DNA from: an uncultured Acidimicrobiales bacterium
GTDB taxonomy: Bacteria > Actinomycetota > Acidimicrobiia > Acidimicrobiales > SZUA-35
Assembly: GCA_938009905.1 (NCBI GenBank)
Contig: CALLGK010000193.1
Location: 1-55,417 of the forward strand
Reading direction: 5' to 3'
DNA: 55,417 nucleotides
The notes below the pieces were generated by a model. That model searched no databases, had not been told where the DNA came from, and worked only from the letters and a program-made list of their open reading frames with translations. This document shows positions 34,572 through 42,823 of the stretch, one piece after another; position 1 is the first letter of the stretch, and the number at the start of each line of letters is the position of its first letter. The position numbers and the translations under genes are program-made.

Positions 34572-34626
34572 GCCGTTCTGGAGGCCGTTACTCGCGATTT
34601 TCGTGGCCTGGTGCCTCCAGAACGGC
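34572..34626. repeat. Third copy of the hairpin repeat (diverged)
   Basis: GCCGTTCTGGAGGC (34572-34585) pairs perfectly with GCCTCCAGAACGGC (34613-34626). The loop contains TTTTCGTGG, as in copies A and B at 10361-10472. It lies ten bases after the SDR stop and eight before the Hsp70-like start. Confidence 0.65.
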
Positions 34627-34634
34627 ACTAACGC

Positions 34635-37040
34635 ATGACTATTGATCGCTCATCGGGCCCTGCCGGCTCCCTCACTTGGACGTTGTCGATCGACTTCGGC
34701 ACGTCATCAACGGTGGTCGTGGCGTCGACACCCGACGGGCAAGTCGAAGTCATCGAGGTCGACGGCGAACGGCGGATTCCGTCCGTCCTGCTCCTAGAAG
34801 ACGACGACAGATCGTGGGTAGTTGGGCAGGTCGCCGTCGATCTTGCACGGTCCCATCCGACTCGAATCATTCGGGCTCCCAAACGACGGCTCGGTGACCA
34901 GACGCCCTTGATCGTTGCCGGCAACGCTTTTCGAGCCGTCGCCCTTGTGGCCGAGATACTTCGGTTCGCAGCCGACGCGGCCATTCGTTCGATGGGCTCA
35001 AACCCGAGCGGGGTACGCATGACGTATCCGGCTACGTGGAGTAGGCCGATGCAGGCTCGGCTGGCCGAGGCTGCGGGCGCCGCTGGTCTGCCCGAGCCCA
35101 TCTTCATCACCGAGCCGGTTGCGGCTGCCTTTTCGATTCCCCGTCAACCAGCGGCTGGCGCCGAGGTTGCGATTTACGACCTCGGCGGTGGCACGTTCGA
35201 CACCACGATCGTTCGCTCGACGTCTGGCGGCTACGAGGTGATCGGACGCCCAACGGGCGATCCTGCCTTTGGCGGTGAGCTATTCGACGAGATCCTGCTC
35301 AACCACGTCGGTGAGCAACTCGACGAAGACATCTGGGAGAACCTCCAGATCTCCGACGAACCCGAGTGGCTTCAGACGCGGATGCGGCTGCTCAACGAGT
35401 GTCGACGGGTCAAGGAGGCGCTCACCACGTCCGCCTACGCCGACATCACCGTTGGGCATCCAACGGGTTTGATCGAACATCGGGTGACACGCCCCCAACT
35501 CGATGCCCTTGTGGCTCCCTACATCGACGAATCTGTTGAGCTGCTCGACCGTGCGATTGCCGATGCGGGCATTCAGCCACGAGAGCTCGACGCCATTCAC
35601 CTCATTGGCGGTGCAAGTCGGATGCCGATCATCCGCGAGCGGGTGAGCAAAGCCTTCGAAGGCGTCGATATCCACCAGCTCGGCGACCCACGAACGGCGG
35701 TCGCCCTCGGTGCCGCGAAGGCCGCAACTTCAGCGGCCGAAACCCGACCCGTCGCGCCAGCAACCGCGGCCGCGAGCCCAGGCACCCAGCCGTCGCCAGC
35801 CGTACCGACTCGCCCAGGTCGAGACGCCGCGCCAACGGCGCCCCCAACGCCAGACACCTCGGCAACCGCACCTCCGGCTGCCGCTCCCCCGCAGCCGGCA
35901 ACTGGGGCACCCGCAACTGAGGCTCCGGCCCAGCCAGCACGCACTCAGCCGCCGCAGCCCCAACCAGCAGCTCAGGCTCCCCAGCCCCAGCCAACACGCA
36001 CTCAGCCACCCCAACCAGCGGCTCAGGCACCGCCGGTACCCGCACCCCCGACCCCATCCCCTGCGCCGGCTCCTCCAACCCACGCTCAGCACGGCGGTGT
36101 GCCAACCCCAGCGGGCCGAGCCCCACAGCCCGCGCCACAACCAGTTCCCGTTCACCAGGCGGCATCGCCACAGCCAGTACCGGCAGCGACCTCGCCAAGC
36201 TCAAACTCTCGGCTCCCGCTCATTGCCGCAGCCGTTGCGGGCGTCGTGCTTCTCGGCGGAGCGCTGGTCGTTGCCTTGCGCCCCGACGGCGAGTCGACCG
36301 CTCCGAGCACCACCATCGTGATCGAGCGCCAGACCGTCACCACAACGACGACGCCAACAACCACGGCCCCCACAAGCACAGCACCGACCACAACTGCCCC
36401 AACCACCACGGCGCCCACAACGACCGCTCCCACGACTGCACCGCCGACCTCGAATCCTGACGACACGGTGGCGCCAGATGGGGGTCCAACGGCATCTGAT
36501 ATCGAGCGCACCTTGCTCGAGCTCAGCGACTTCCCGCCAAGCGATGGCTGGTCCGAGAATGTTGGTGCCGACTACAACCCCTTCCCGCTCTGCGACTCGC
36601 CCCTGCCGGTTCCGCCGGTGCACATCGATGGCCGGTTCTTCGACAAGGGTGAAGGCGACGCGATCGACCGAGTCGAGTCGCGCAGCTTCGTCTTTGCCAC
36701 CGAGGAAGACGCTGCGGCGTTCATGGAACGAGAACGACAGCTCTTTCGCAGTTGTCCTGGCGGCGAGCTCGAGATCGACGGCCAAACATTCACCGCAGAA
36801 TTCATCATTCCGGACGGTGAAGAAGTCACAGGGCTCGGTGACGAGATCTTGATATCGGGCGTGATCCTCTCGCTCGACGGCGTGCCAGTGAACTACGCAC
36901 TCAAAACCTCAATTCGCCAAGGTCGCACCGTGTCCGAAACGCAATACCGGGCTCCCGAGCCGGTCGACGATGCACGAAACGACCTCTTGCTCGAGTTGAC
37001 GTTCATCCAGTTCATCAGCGTGATCGGACTTGACCGCTGA
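34635..37040 (+). CDS. Membrane-anchored Hsp70-like ATPase with extracellular sensor domain
   Basis: 801 residues. Residues 1-365 are an Hsp70/DnaK-like actin-fold ATPase: SIDFGTSST (18-26), YDLGGGTFDTTIV (181-193) and IHLIGGASRMP (321-331). There is no substrate-binding domain. Instead residues 371-525 are a proline/alanine/glutamine-rich linker, a membrane helix spans 527-549, a Thr/Pro repeat spans about 568-604, and the C-terminal ~185 residues form an extracellular domain with two cysteines (653 and 707) that may form a disulfide and resembles the PknH-type sensor domain. The order suggests signalling across the membrane by an ATP-binding, chaperone-like head. Function is inferred. Confidence 0.8.
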   Translation: MTIDRSSGPAGSLTWTLSIDFGTSSTVVVASTPDGQVEVIEVDGERRIPSVLLLEDDDRSWVVGQVAVDLARSHPTRIIRAPKRRLGDQTPLIVAGNAFRAVALVAEILRFAADAAIRSMGSNPSGVRMTYPATWSRPMQARLAEAAGAAGLPEPIFITEPVAAAFSIPRQPAAGAEVAIYDLGGGTFDTTIVRSTSGGYEVIGRPTGDPAFGGELFDEILLNHVGEQLDEDIWENLQISDEPEWLQTRMRLLNECRRVKEALTTSAYADITVGHPTGLIEHRVTRPQLDALVAPYIDESVELLDRAIADAGIQPRELDAIHLIGGASRMPIIRERVSKAFEGVDIHQLGDPRTAVALGAAKAATSAAETRPVAPATAAASPGTQPSPAVPTRPGRDAAPTAPPTPDTSATAPPAAAPPQPATGAPATEAPAQPARTQPPQPQPAAQAPQPQPTRTQPPQPAAQAPPVPAPPTPSPAPAPPTHAQHGGVPTPAGRAPQPAPQPVPVHQAASPQPVPAATSPSSNSRLPLIAAAVAGVVLLGGALVVALRPDGESTAPSTTIVIERQTVTTTTTPTTTAPTSTAPTTTAPTTTAPTTTAPTTAPPTSNPDDTVAPDGGPTASDIERTLLELSDFPPSDGWSENVGADYNPFPLCDSPLPVPPVHIDGRFFDKGEGDAIDRVESRSFVFATEEDAAAFMERERQLFRSCPGGELEIDGQTFTAEFIIPDGEEVTGLGDEILISGVILSLDGVPVNYALKTSIRQGRTVSETQYRAPEPVDDARNDLLLELTFIQFISVIGLDR
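36335..36460. repeat. Thr/Pro-coding low-complexity repeat in the Hsp70-like gene
   Basis: Repeats of ACCACGGCCCC-type units encode APTTTAPTTT and related stretches (residues about 568-604). It is the extracellular spacer after the membrane helix and is prone to length change between strains. Confidence 0.7.
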
Positions 37041-37060
37041 CGTCTCATCGCTGGCCCTTT

Positions 37061-37732
37061 GTGATCTTCGACAAGGACGGCACGCTCGTTGACGCCAATA
37101 CGTGGGATGCAGTGACCGGCGACTTGATCGACCGGTTGGCGGCCACCGACGCCGAGCGCCGCGCCGCAGCATCAGCGCTCGAGTACGACCTCGAACGACG
37201 GCGATTCCTGCCGAACGCCGATCTGCTCGCGGAGAGCAACGAGAAGTGGATCGCTCGACTCGCCCCTCACGTGGCTGGCGGAAGCGAGCCCGACTTTGGC
37301 CGGCGGGTCGAGGCCACAACGGCCGAACTCGTTTCCGCAGGGGTCATTCCCATGGCCGGCGCCAACGACCTGCTTACGAAGTTGTCAGCGTGCGAGATCA
37401 CCGTGGCCATGGCAACCAACGACAGCGAAGCCTCGGCCGCTGCGCAGGTCGAGCAGCTCGGCTGGACAGGTCACTTTGCCGCCATCGTCGGCTACGACTC
37501 AGGTTTCGGTGCCAAGCCGCAACCCGGGATGCTCATGGGTGTTCTCAATCGATTCGACATCGCAGCCGACGAGGCACTCATGGTGGGCGACACGTGGGCT
37601 GACGTTCAGTCTGCGGCGGCGGCCGGCATCACGTTCTGCCTGCTTGATCCTGATGGCCAGGCACGCAGCAGGCTGGCCGCCGACATCGTGGTGGCGAGCC
37701 TGAGTGAGCTCGACGCCCTGTTGTTTACTTGA
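37061..37732 (+). CDS. HAD-family hydrolase (phosphatase)
   Basis: 223 residues from GTG at 37061. IFDKDGTLVDAN is motif I with the nucleophile aspartate, VAMATNDS is motif II, and LMVGDTWADVQSAAAAG is motif IV; a lysine (GAKPQPGM) is motif III. The protein resembles PGP-like phosphatases or phosphonatases. A cap domain lies between motifs I and II. It starts 20 bases after the Hsp70-like stop and may share its transcript. Confidence 0.85.
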   Translation: MIFDKDGTLVDANTWDAVTGDLIDRLAATDAERRAAASALEYDLERRRFLPNADLLAESNEKWIARLAPHVAGGSEPDFGRRVEATTAELVSAGVIPMAGANDLLTKLSACEITVAMATNDSEASAAAQVEQLGWTGHFAAIVGYDSGFGAKPQPGMLMGVLNRFDIAADEALMVGDTWADVQSAAAAGITFCLLDPDGQARSRLAADIVVASLSELDALLFT

Positions 37733-37762
37733 CCGTAGGCACCTGGGCCCGCAGCGGAACTG

Positions 37763-38785
37763 TTAGTGACGGCTGCCCGGTCGGCGAGGCCGTGGCGCGG
37801 GCGGCGATGAGGCAGCCCGGTCGGCGTCAAGCAGCTTCGCGGCGTCGATCACATCGGCGCCTCTCAACGTCGACACGGCGATGCGGTCGAGCGCCTTCAC
37901 ATTCTGGCTCTCTGACAACCGGAGGGCTTGGCGATTGATTGCCTGCTCGAACAAGGTTCTGGCGTAGCGAGCGTTGCCGAACGCGTCGTTGCGAACCGCC
38001 CGATCGAAGATCTCTGACAGCGCTGAGCTGACATCGTCGTCTGTGCGGTAGTCGGCGTCGGCCGCCATCTTGGTGAAGATCTCGACCAGTTCGGTTGGCT
38101 TGTAGTCGGGGAACTCGATCTCGCGGGCAAACCGAGAGCGCAGTCCAGGGTTGGAGCGCAGGAACGACTCCATCAGCTTCGGGTACCCGGCAACGATCAC
38201 GACCAGCTCTTCGCGATGATCTTCCATGCGTTTGAGGAGGGTTTCGATGGCTTCGGCGCCAAAGTCATTCCCCTTCATGCCGCTCGGGTTCAGGGCATAG
38301 GCCTCGTCGATGAACAGCACACCATCGATGGCCTTCTTGACCGCCTTGTTGGTCTTGGCCGCGGTGTGACCGACGTATTGACCGACCAAGCCAGACCGGT
38401 CGACCTCGACGAGGTGGCCCTTCTTCAAGAGTCCAATGGCGCCGTACATCTCGCCGATGAGACGAGCGACGGTGGTTTTGCCCGTGCCAGGGTTGCCCAG
38501 AAATACGAGGTGCTGGCTGGTGGGAACCTCGGAGAGACCGTGGTGACGGCGCTGAGCCTGCACCTGCAGGAAGGCCACCTGTGTGCGAACCTGTTCTTTC
38601 ACCGAATCAAGGCCAACCAGACCGTCGAGTTCGGCTTGGATCTCCTCGAGCGAACGCTGCTTTGGCGCGTTTGTGAGAGGCAAGTTGGGGAGCTTTTCGT
38701 CGAGACCGCGGTCGGCAGCCTGACGACGGACCTGCTCGCCCGCCTTCGCCAGTTTCTCTTTGATTTCGTCGCGCCTGGATGCCAT
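37763..38785 (-). CDS. AAA ATPase, CbbX/SpoVK-like
   Basis: 340 residues. An N-terminal helical part ([27 protein letters not shown]) precedes the AAA core: Walker A GNPGTGKT, Walker [10 protein letters not shown], sensor 1 IVAGYP, arginine finger SNPGLRSRF, then a C-terminal lid and a proline-rich tail. This is the CbbX-type family, hexameric remodellers also seen near type VII secretion (EccA-like). The Rubisco-activating role is not expected because no Rubisco is here. The target is unknown. Divergent from 38837. Confidence 0.83.
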   Translation of the reverse strand: MASRRDEIKEKLAKAGEQVRRQAADRGLDEKLPNLPLTNAPKQRSLEEIQAELDGLVGLDSVKEQVRTQVAFLQVQAQRRHHGLSEVPTSQHLVFLGNPGTGKTTVARLIGEMYGAIGLLKKGHLVEVDRSGLVGQYVGHTAAKTNKAVKKAIDGVLFIDEAYALNPSGMKGNDFGAEAIETLLKRMEDHREELVVIVAGYPKLMESFLRSNPGLRSRFAREIEFPDYKPTELVEIFTKMAADADYRTDDDVSSALSEIFDRAVRNDAFGNARYARTLFEQAINRQALRLSESQNVKALDRIAVSTLRGADVIDAAKLLDADRAASSPPAPRPRRPGSRH

Positions 38786-38836
38786 GTCCCTACGACGCTA
38801 CCGCCGTCCCGCAGCCCGACAGGCCATGATGAGCGG

Positions 38837-39139
38837 ATGCTGATTGTCTCAGGAAGAGTCACATACGACCCCGGCGACCTTGCTTCCATCCTCCCAGCGG
38901 CCTTGGAGATGGTGGCGGAAAGCAACAAAGAAGACGGCTGTATCGAATACGAATTCGCCGAGGTGATCGGCGAACCAGGTGTGATGCGCATCTTCGAGCG
39001 TTGGGAGTCTCGCGATCACTTGGCGGCCCACGCACAGACACCCCACATGGCCACGTGGCGAGAAGCGGCGTCTGCGGTGAACGTCATTAGCCGGGATCTC
39101 TCCACCTACGAGGGCGACTTCGACATTCAGCCGCTCTAG
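38837..39139 (+). CDS. Antibiotic biosynthesis monooxygenase (ABM) family protein
   Basis: 100 residues with the ABM/YgiN fold: MLIVSGRVTYDPGD, then EDGCIEYEFAEVIGEPGVMRIFERWESRDHLAAHAQTPHMATW. Such dimeric alpha-beta-barrel proteins oxidise quinones or are heme or aldehyde related. The ATG follows CATGAT at 38825-38830 by six bases. The longer frame to the left is an artefact of the antisense AAA gene. Confidence 0.8.
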   Translation: MLIVSGRVTYDPGDLASILPAALEMVAESNKEDGCIEYEFAEVIGEPGVMRIFERWESRDHLAAHAQTPHMATWREAASAVNVISRDLSTYEGDFDIQPL

Positions 39140-39240
39140 CCCTCAGTGCTGTTGCCCTGATCGAGATCGGGGTCGGCTCAGGGACGGATCAGGGTGACCC
39201 CTGATTCACGAAGAGGCCCAGATGCCTCAATGTGAATGGC

Positions 39241-39816
39241 ATGACCGATTCCGTTTCCCCAACCACCCCAGAACCCACCAATCTCGATGCTGACAACAGC
39301 ACGGTCGATACGGACACCAACGACACGGTTGACGCCGTCGACAGCACGATCGACACCGTCGACAGTGATTTCGACCGTGAAGCATTTGAGCGCGAGGTGT
39401 ACAAGGTCAACCACAGCGACGATCCCTTCGCCGACGGCTCGTTTGAAGACAGCCCTTCCAACAGTGGAGCATCGACAGCCGACGAAGCGCCTGCTGGGCC
39501 GGGCGTCAACAACGCAGGCGCTGCTCAGAGCCCGCCACCCGCCCCGAGCCGACCGGCACGCCGACTTCAGCGTGACCCCAACGGCATGATCGGCGGCGTC
39601 GCTGCTGGTCTCGGGCATCACCTCGACGTTGACATTGCACTCGTGCGAATTGCGATGATCTTCGCCGCTCTCACCTTCGGTGTTGGGCCCCTTCTCTACC
39701 TCATCGCTTGGCTGGTCATCCCGGTTGCGGCTGCCCCGCTTACCCCTCCATACGGCCCGCCCCTCGCCGGCCCCGTGTCGGGTAGCTACGTACCGCCCAC
39801 CCACGCTGCCGTCTAA
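39241..39816 (+). CDS. PspC-domain membrane protein
   Basis: 191 residues. A long acidic and Ser/Thr-rich N-terminus (residues 1-105) is followed by RRLQRDPNGMIGGVAAGLGHHLDVDIALVRIAMIFAALTFGVGPLLYLIAWLVIP, a typical PspC domain with two membrane segments. In other bacteria it is part of the phage-shock response to membrane stress. ATG at 39241 is preferred over an upstream GTG three codons earlier. A hairpin (39845-39867) follows the stop. Confidence 0.85.
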   Translation: MTDSVSPTTPEPTNLDADNSTVDTDTNDTVDAVDSTIDTVDSDFDREAFEREVYKVNHSDDPFADGSFEDSPSNSGASTADEAPAGPGVNNAGAAQSPPPAPSRPARRLQRDPNGMIGGVAAGLGHHLDVDIALVRIAMIFAALTFGVGPLLYLIAWLVIPVAAAPLTPPYGPPLAGPVSGSYVPPTHAAV

Positions 39817-39844
39817 CGACAACAGTCCCCAAACAATGAGAGTT

Positions 39845-39867
39845 CGGCGCCCACGTTGTGGGCGCCG
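39845..39867 (+). terminator. Terminator-like hairpin after the PspC gene
   Basis: CGGCGCCCAC (39845-39854) pairs perfectly with GTGGGCGCCG (39858-39867) around the loop GTT. It lies 28 bases after the stop and before the winged-helix gene. No U tract follows. Confidence 0.55.
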
Positions 39868-39912
39868 GCCTCGCGTTTGCGGCTGTCTAGAAGCGGTTGT
39901 CTACTTGGGTTG

Positions 39913-41118
39913 ATGGGTCGCCCACAGATCACCACGCAGCAACGACAGGCTCGCCTTGGTGAACGTCACCGGCTCGTAGCGCCGAGGCGAACTGACGATG
40001 TCGCAGAGATCGCTCGCGACCTTGTCGCCCTCCATGCCACCGACCCGGCAACGGTGTTTCTCTCCGCCGCGATCCGCATGCAGAACCCGGCGGTCGCCAC
40101 GATCGAGCACGCCCTGTATGAAGACAAAACGTTGCTCAGACACCACGCCATGCGTCGCACGGTGTGGGTGGCAACGCCCGACATCACCCAGGCCACCAAC
40201 GCAGCCTGCACTCGCAAGATCGCCAAGCGCGAGCGAACGCAGATGCTCAAGTACCTCGGCCAAACTCCCGGTGTCGACGATCCGGAGGCCACGCTCGCCG
40301 AAACGACCAACCGCTTCATCGCTCGCATCACCGAAGCCGGGCCGCTCTCGACGCGAGCAATCGGCAAGCTCGATCCTGATCTCACGTTCAAGGTCACGGC
40401 CGGTTCTGGCAAGTTCACTGCCGAGGTCGGAGCCCACACCCGGATCGGTGCATTGGCTGCGTTTGAAGCCCGGCTCATTCGGACCAGACCGGCGGCCACA
40501 TGGATCTCGTCCGAGTACGCGTGGGAGCTCATCGAGCGGTGGACACCGACCGCGTTCGACGAGCCAGACGATGCCGCCGGCATGGCCACGGTGGTCAGAG
40601 CATGGCTCGACCGATTTGGCCCTGGCACCGAACGCGACATCACGTGGTGGACCGGCTCGACCAAGACTGCGGTGCGCAAGGCGCTCGCTCAGATCGAAGC
40701 GGTCGAGGTTGAGCTCGACGACAACGAAACCGCATGGCTCAATGCCGACGACGATCTGTTGGATGGTGCCGCGCCAAACGAAGCCCCGGACGAGTCGTGG
40801 GTGGCGCTGCTTCCCAGCCTCGACCCAACGGTGATGGGTTGGAAGGAGCGCGCGTGGTATCTCAACGACGACTATGTCCCTCGGGTGTTTGACCGCAACG
40901 GCAACGCCGGCCCGACAATCTGGGCCGATGGTCGGGTGGTTGGCGGTTGGGCCCAACGACCAGATGGGTCGCTGGCATACGAACTGCTCGAGCCGCTCAG
41001 CTCTGCGCAGCAAGAGCTGCTCAACGTCGAGATCGAGCGGGTCCTCGCGTTAATCTCCGACGCAAGATTCCGGGTTCGCTTCCCCTCTCCCAACCAGAAA
41101 GAGTTGCTGGGCGAGTAG
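39913..41118 (+). CDS. Winged helix DNA-binding protein (HTH_42 / AlkZ-like)
   Basis: 401 residues from ATG at 39913. RQARLGERHRLVAPRRTDDVAEIARDLVALHATDPATVFLSAAIR, then MRRTVWVATPD and a C-terminal GRVVGGWAQRPDG are typical of the AlkZ/YcaQ superfamily of DNA glycosylases. The catalytic QxQ motif is not there (ALHATD), so it is a distant member and glycosylase activity is uncertain. A role in DNA repair or binding is inferred. The next gene begins 33 bases after its stop. Confidence 0.75.
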   Translation: MGRPQITTQQRQARLGERHRLVAPRRTDDVAEIARDLVALHATDPATVFLSAAIRMQNPAVATIEHALYEDKTLLRHHAMRRTVWVATPDITQATNAACTRKIAKRERTQMLKYLGQTPGVDDPEATLAETTNRFIARITEAGPLSTRAIGKLDPDLTFKVTAGSGKFTAEVGAHTRIGALAAFEARLIRTRPAATWISSEYAWELIERWTPTAFDEPDDAAGMATVVRAWLDRFGPGTERDITWWTGSTKTAVRKALAQIEAVEVELDDNETAWLNADDDLLDGAAPNEAPDESWVALLPSLDPTVMGWKERAWYLNDDYVPRVFDRNGNAGPTIWADGRVVGGWAQRPDGSLAYELLEPLSSAQQELLNVEIERVLALISDARFRVRFPSPNQKELLGE

Positions 41119-41151
41119 GCACGGATCGTCCGCTCATCTACCTTGATTCCC

Positions 41152-41631
41152 GTGATCGAGCAGCTGCGACTTTTGGGGCCTCGAACCTACCTTCGGGCGG
41201 TTCCCGTCGCCGCCGTCGCCGCGCTCATGATTGGCCTCCCGTCGGACCTCATTGAGAACCCGATCTTTGGTCGCCCCGTGCCCATCCGAACGATCGACTA
41301 CGTCATATGGGCAGTAACGTCGCTGCTTATTGGACTCGTGTTTGCGATCCGGCCGACTCCAGTGACAGCAGAGCACGTGGCCGACGATGAACAGCAACAG
41401 TCGCGGGCCATCTGGGGTGGGTTTGTATCGTTCTTGGCCGTTGGCTGCCCCGTGTGCAATCAACTTGTCGTTGCCGCCGTCGGAGCCTCGGGCGCGTTGA
41501 GCTGGTGGGCACCTGTGCAGCCCGCTGTGGGCCTCGCTGCTGTTGGTCTGTTGCTGTGGGCGCTCAAGAAGCGGCTCGACACCTACGAACTGACGTCTTG
41601 CCCTCTGCCACCCGTGCCCGCTGGCCGCTAG
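41152..41631 (+). CDS. Small membrane protein with CPVC motif
   Basis: 159 residues from GTG at 41152 (a TTG at 41143 is an alternative). Four membrane helices are visible, and between helices 2 and 3 is GCPVCNQLVVAAVG, a CxxC pair at the start of a helix. I do not recognise the family. The motif could bind a metal or serve redox chemistry in the membrane, but this is inference. It runs in the same direction as the winged-helix gene. Confidence 0.65.
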   Translation: MIEQLRLLGPRTYLRAVPVAAVAALMIGLPSDLIENPIFGRPVPIRTIDYVIWAVTSLLIGLVFAIRPTPVTAEHVADDEQQQSRAIWGGFVSFLAVGCPVCNQLVVAAVGASGALSWWAPVQPAVGLAAVGLLLWALKKRLDTYELTSCPLPPVPAGR

Positions 41632-41644
41632 CAGGCGGTGATGC

Positions 41645-42790
41645 TCAGGCTTCGAGCTGGGCGTTGAGTTCTTGGGTGGCTTCGATGAACTCGTCGATCA
41701 TGTCGTAGACCACCTGCGTGGCTGACTTCGACTTGTTCATCGTGCCGACGATTTGGCCAACGAAGTAGTTCGCGAGCTGTTCGGCGCCCGAGCCTTCTCG
41801 GTGGGCGGCCCGATCGATGCGCTTGATGGCCTCGTTGATGAGGACCGGCTGCATTGGCATACCCAGCGGCATCGGGGTCTCGGGGTTTTCCCACTCGTCT
41901 GTCCAGGCCGACTTGAGCTGCCGTGCGTGTTTGCCGGTGCGAGACCGACTGCGAATCGTGTCTGACGACGTGGCGCTCAGAAACTTCTCTTTGACGACAG
42001 GATGCGTCTCGGCCTCTTCGGTGGTGAGCCACACGGACCCGCACCAGACACCCTGTGCACCAAGAGCCATCGAGGCGGCCATCTGGCGACCCCGACCGAT
42101 GCCACCGGCACCAAGCACCGGGGTGCTGCCGCCGACCGCGTCGACGATCTCGGGGATGAGCACCATCGTGCCGATCTCGCCCGTGTGCCCTCCGGCTTCG
42201 GAGCCTTGGGCGATGATGACGTCGACGCCTGCGTTTACATGGCGTTCTGCGTGCTGGGCCTTGCCGGCCAGTGCGCCGATCTTCTTTCCGGCCGCCTTCA
42301 CCTGATCGACCATGAAGCCGGGAGGCGGCCCGAGGGCGTTCACGACGATCGATGAGTTGTACGCGAGCGCGATGTCGAGCTGCGGACCGACTTGGTCGGC
42401 CGACATTGGAGCCGCAGCGTCGTCGTCGACCTTGAACGGCCCCTTCGAGCTGTCTTCTGGCAACTCGGGCACGTCGTAACGAGTGAGGATGTCGTTGATG
42501 TAGTCGCGATGGCTCTGCGGGATCATGGCCTGCAGGTCACTGGCCTTGAGCCCGCCCTCGTCAGACCCCGCGTACTTGGCTGGCACGATCACGTCGACGC
42601 CATAGGGCTGGCCATCAAGCTCGTCTTCGATCCACTGGAGATCGATCTCAAGTGACTCAGGGGTGTGAGCGGCGGCGCCCAGCACGCCGAGGCCACCGGC
42701 CTTACTCACGGCCGTGACGACATCGCGACAATGCGTGAAGGCGAAGATCGGGACGTCGATTCCGAACATCTCGGTCAGATCGTTCTTCAA
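41645..42790 (-). CDS. Nitronate monooxygenase / 2-nitropropane dioxygenase family
   Basis: 381 residues from a TTG start with GGAGAG six bases before. IPIFAFTHCRDVVTAVSKAGGLGVLGA-like start, then DVIIAQGSEAGGHTGEIGTMVLIPEIVDAVGGSTPVLGAGGIGRGRQMAASMALGAQGVWCGSVWLTTEEAE, the FMN-binding and catalytic region with the catalytic histidine (AGGH). It oxidises nitronates or reduces enoyl compounds with FMN. The 33-base gap to the AtuA gene suggests an operon. Confidence 0.88.
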   Translation of the reverse strand: MKNDLTEMFGIDVPIFAFTHCRDVVTAVSKAGGLGVLGAAAHTPESLEIDLQWIEDELDGQPYGVDVIVPAKYAGSDEGGLKASDLQAMIPQSHRDYINDILTRYDVPELPEDSSKGPFKVDDDAAAPMSADQVGPQLDIALAYNSSIVVNALGPPPGFMVDQVKAAGKKIGALAGKAQHAERHVNAGVDVIIAQGSEAGGHTGEIGTMVLIPEIVDAVGGSTPVLGAGGIGRGRQMAASMALGAQGVWCGSVWLTTEEAETHPVVKEKFLSATSSDTIRSRSRTGKHARQLKSAWTDEWENPETPMPLGMPMQPVLINEAIKRIDRAAHREGSGAEQLANYFVGQIVGTMNKSKSATQVVYDMIDEFIEATQELNAQLEA

Positions 42791-42823
42791 CTGGCTCTCC
42801 TCAGTGATGCTGAGCGGCCAGGG

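Noticed and set aside
38216-38836. Long in-frame extension of the ABM monooxygenase to 307 residues
   Set aside because: The extra 200 residues are the antisense of the CbbX-like AAA gene; a proper start with a -10-like box exists at 38837.
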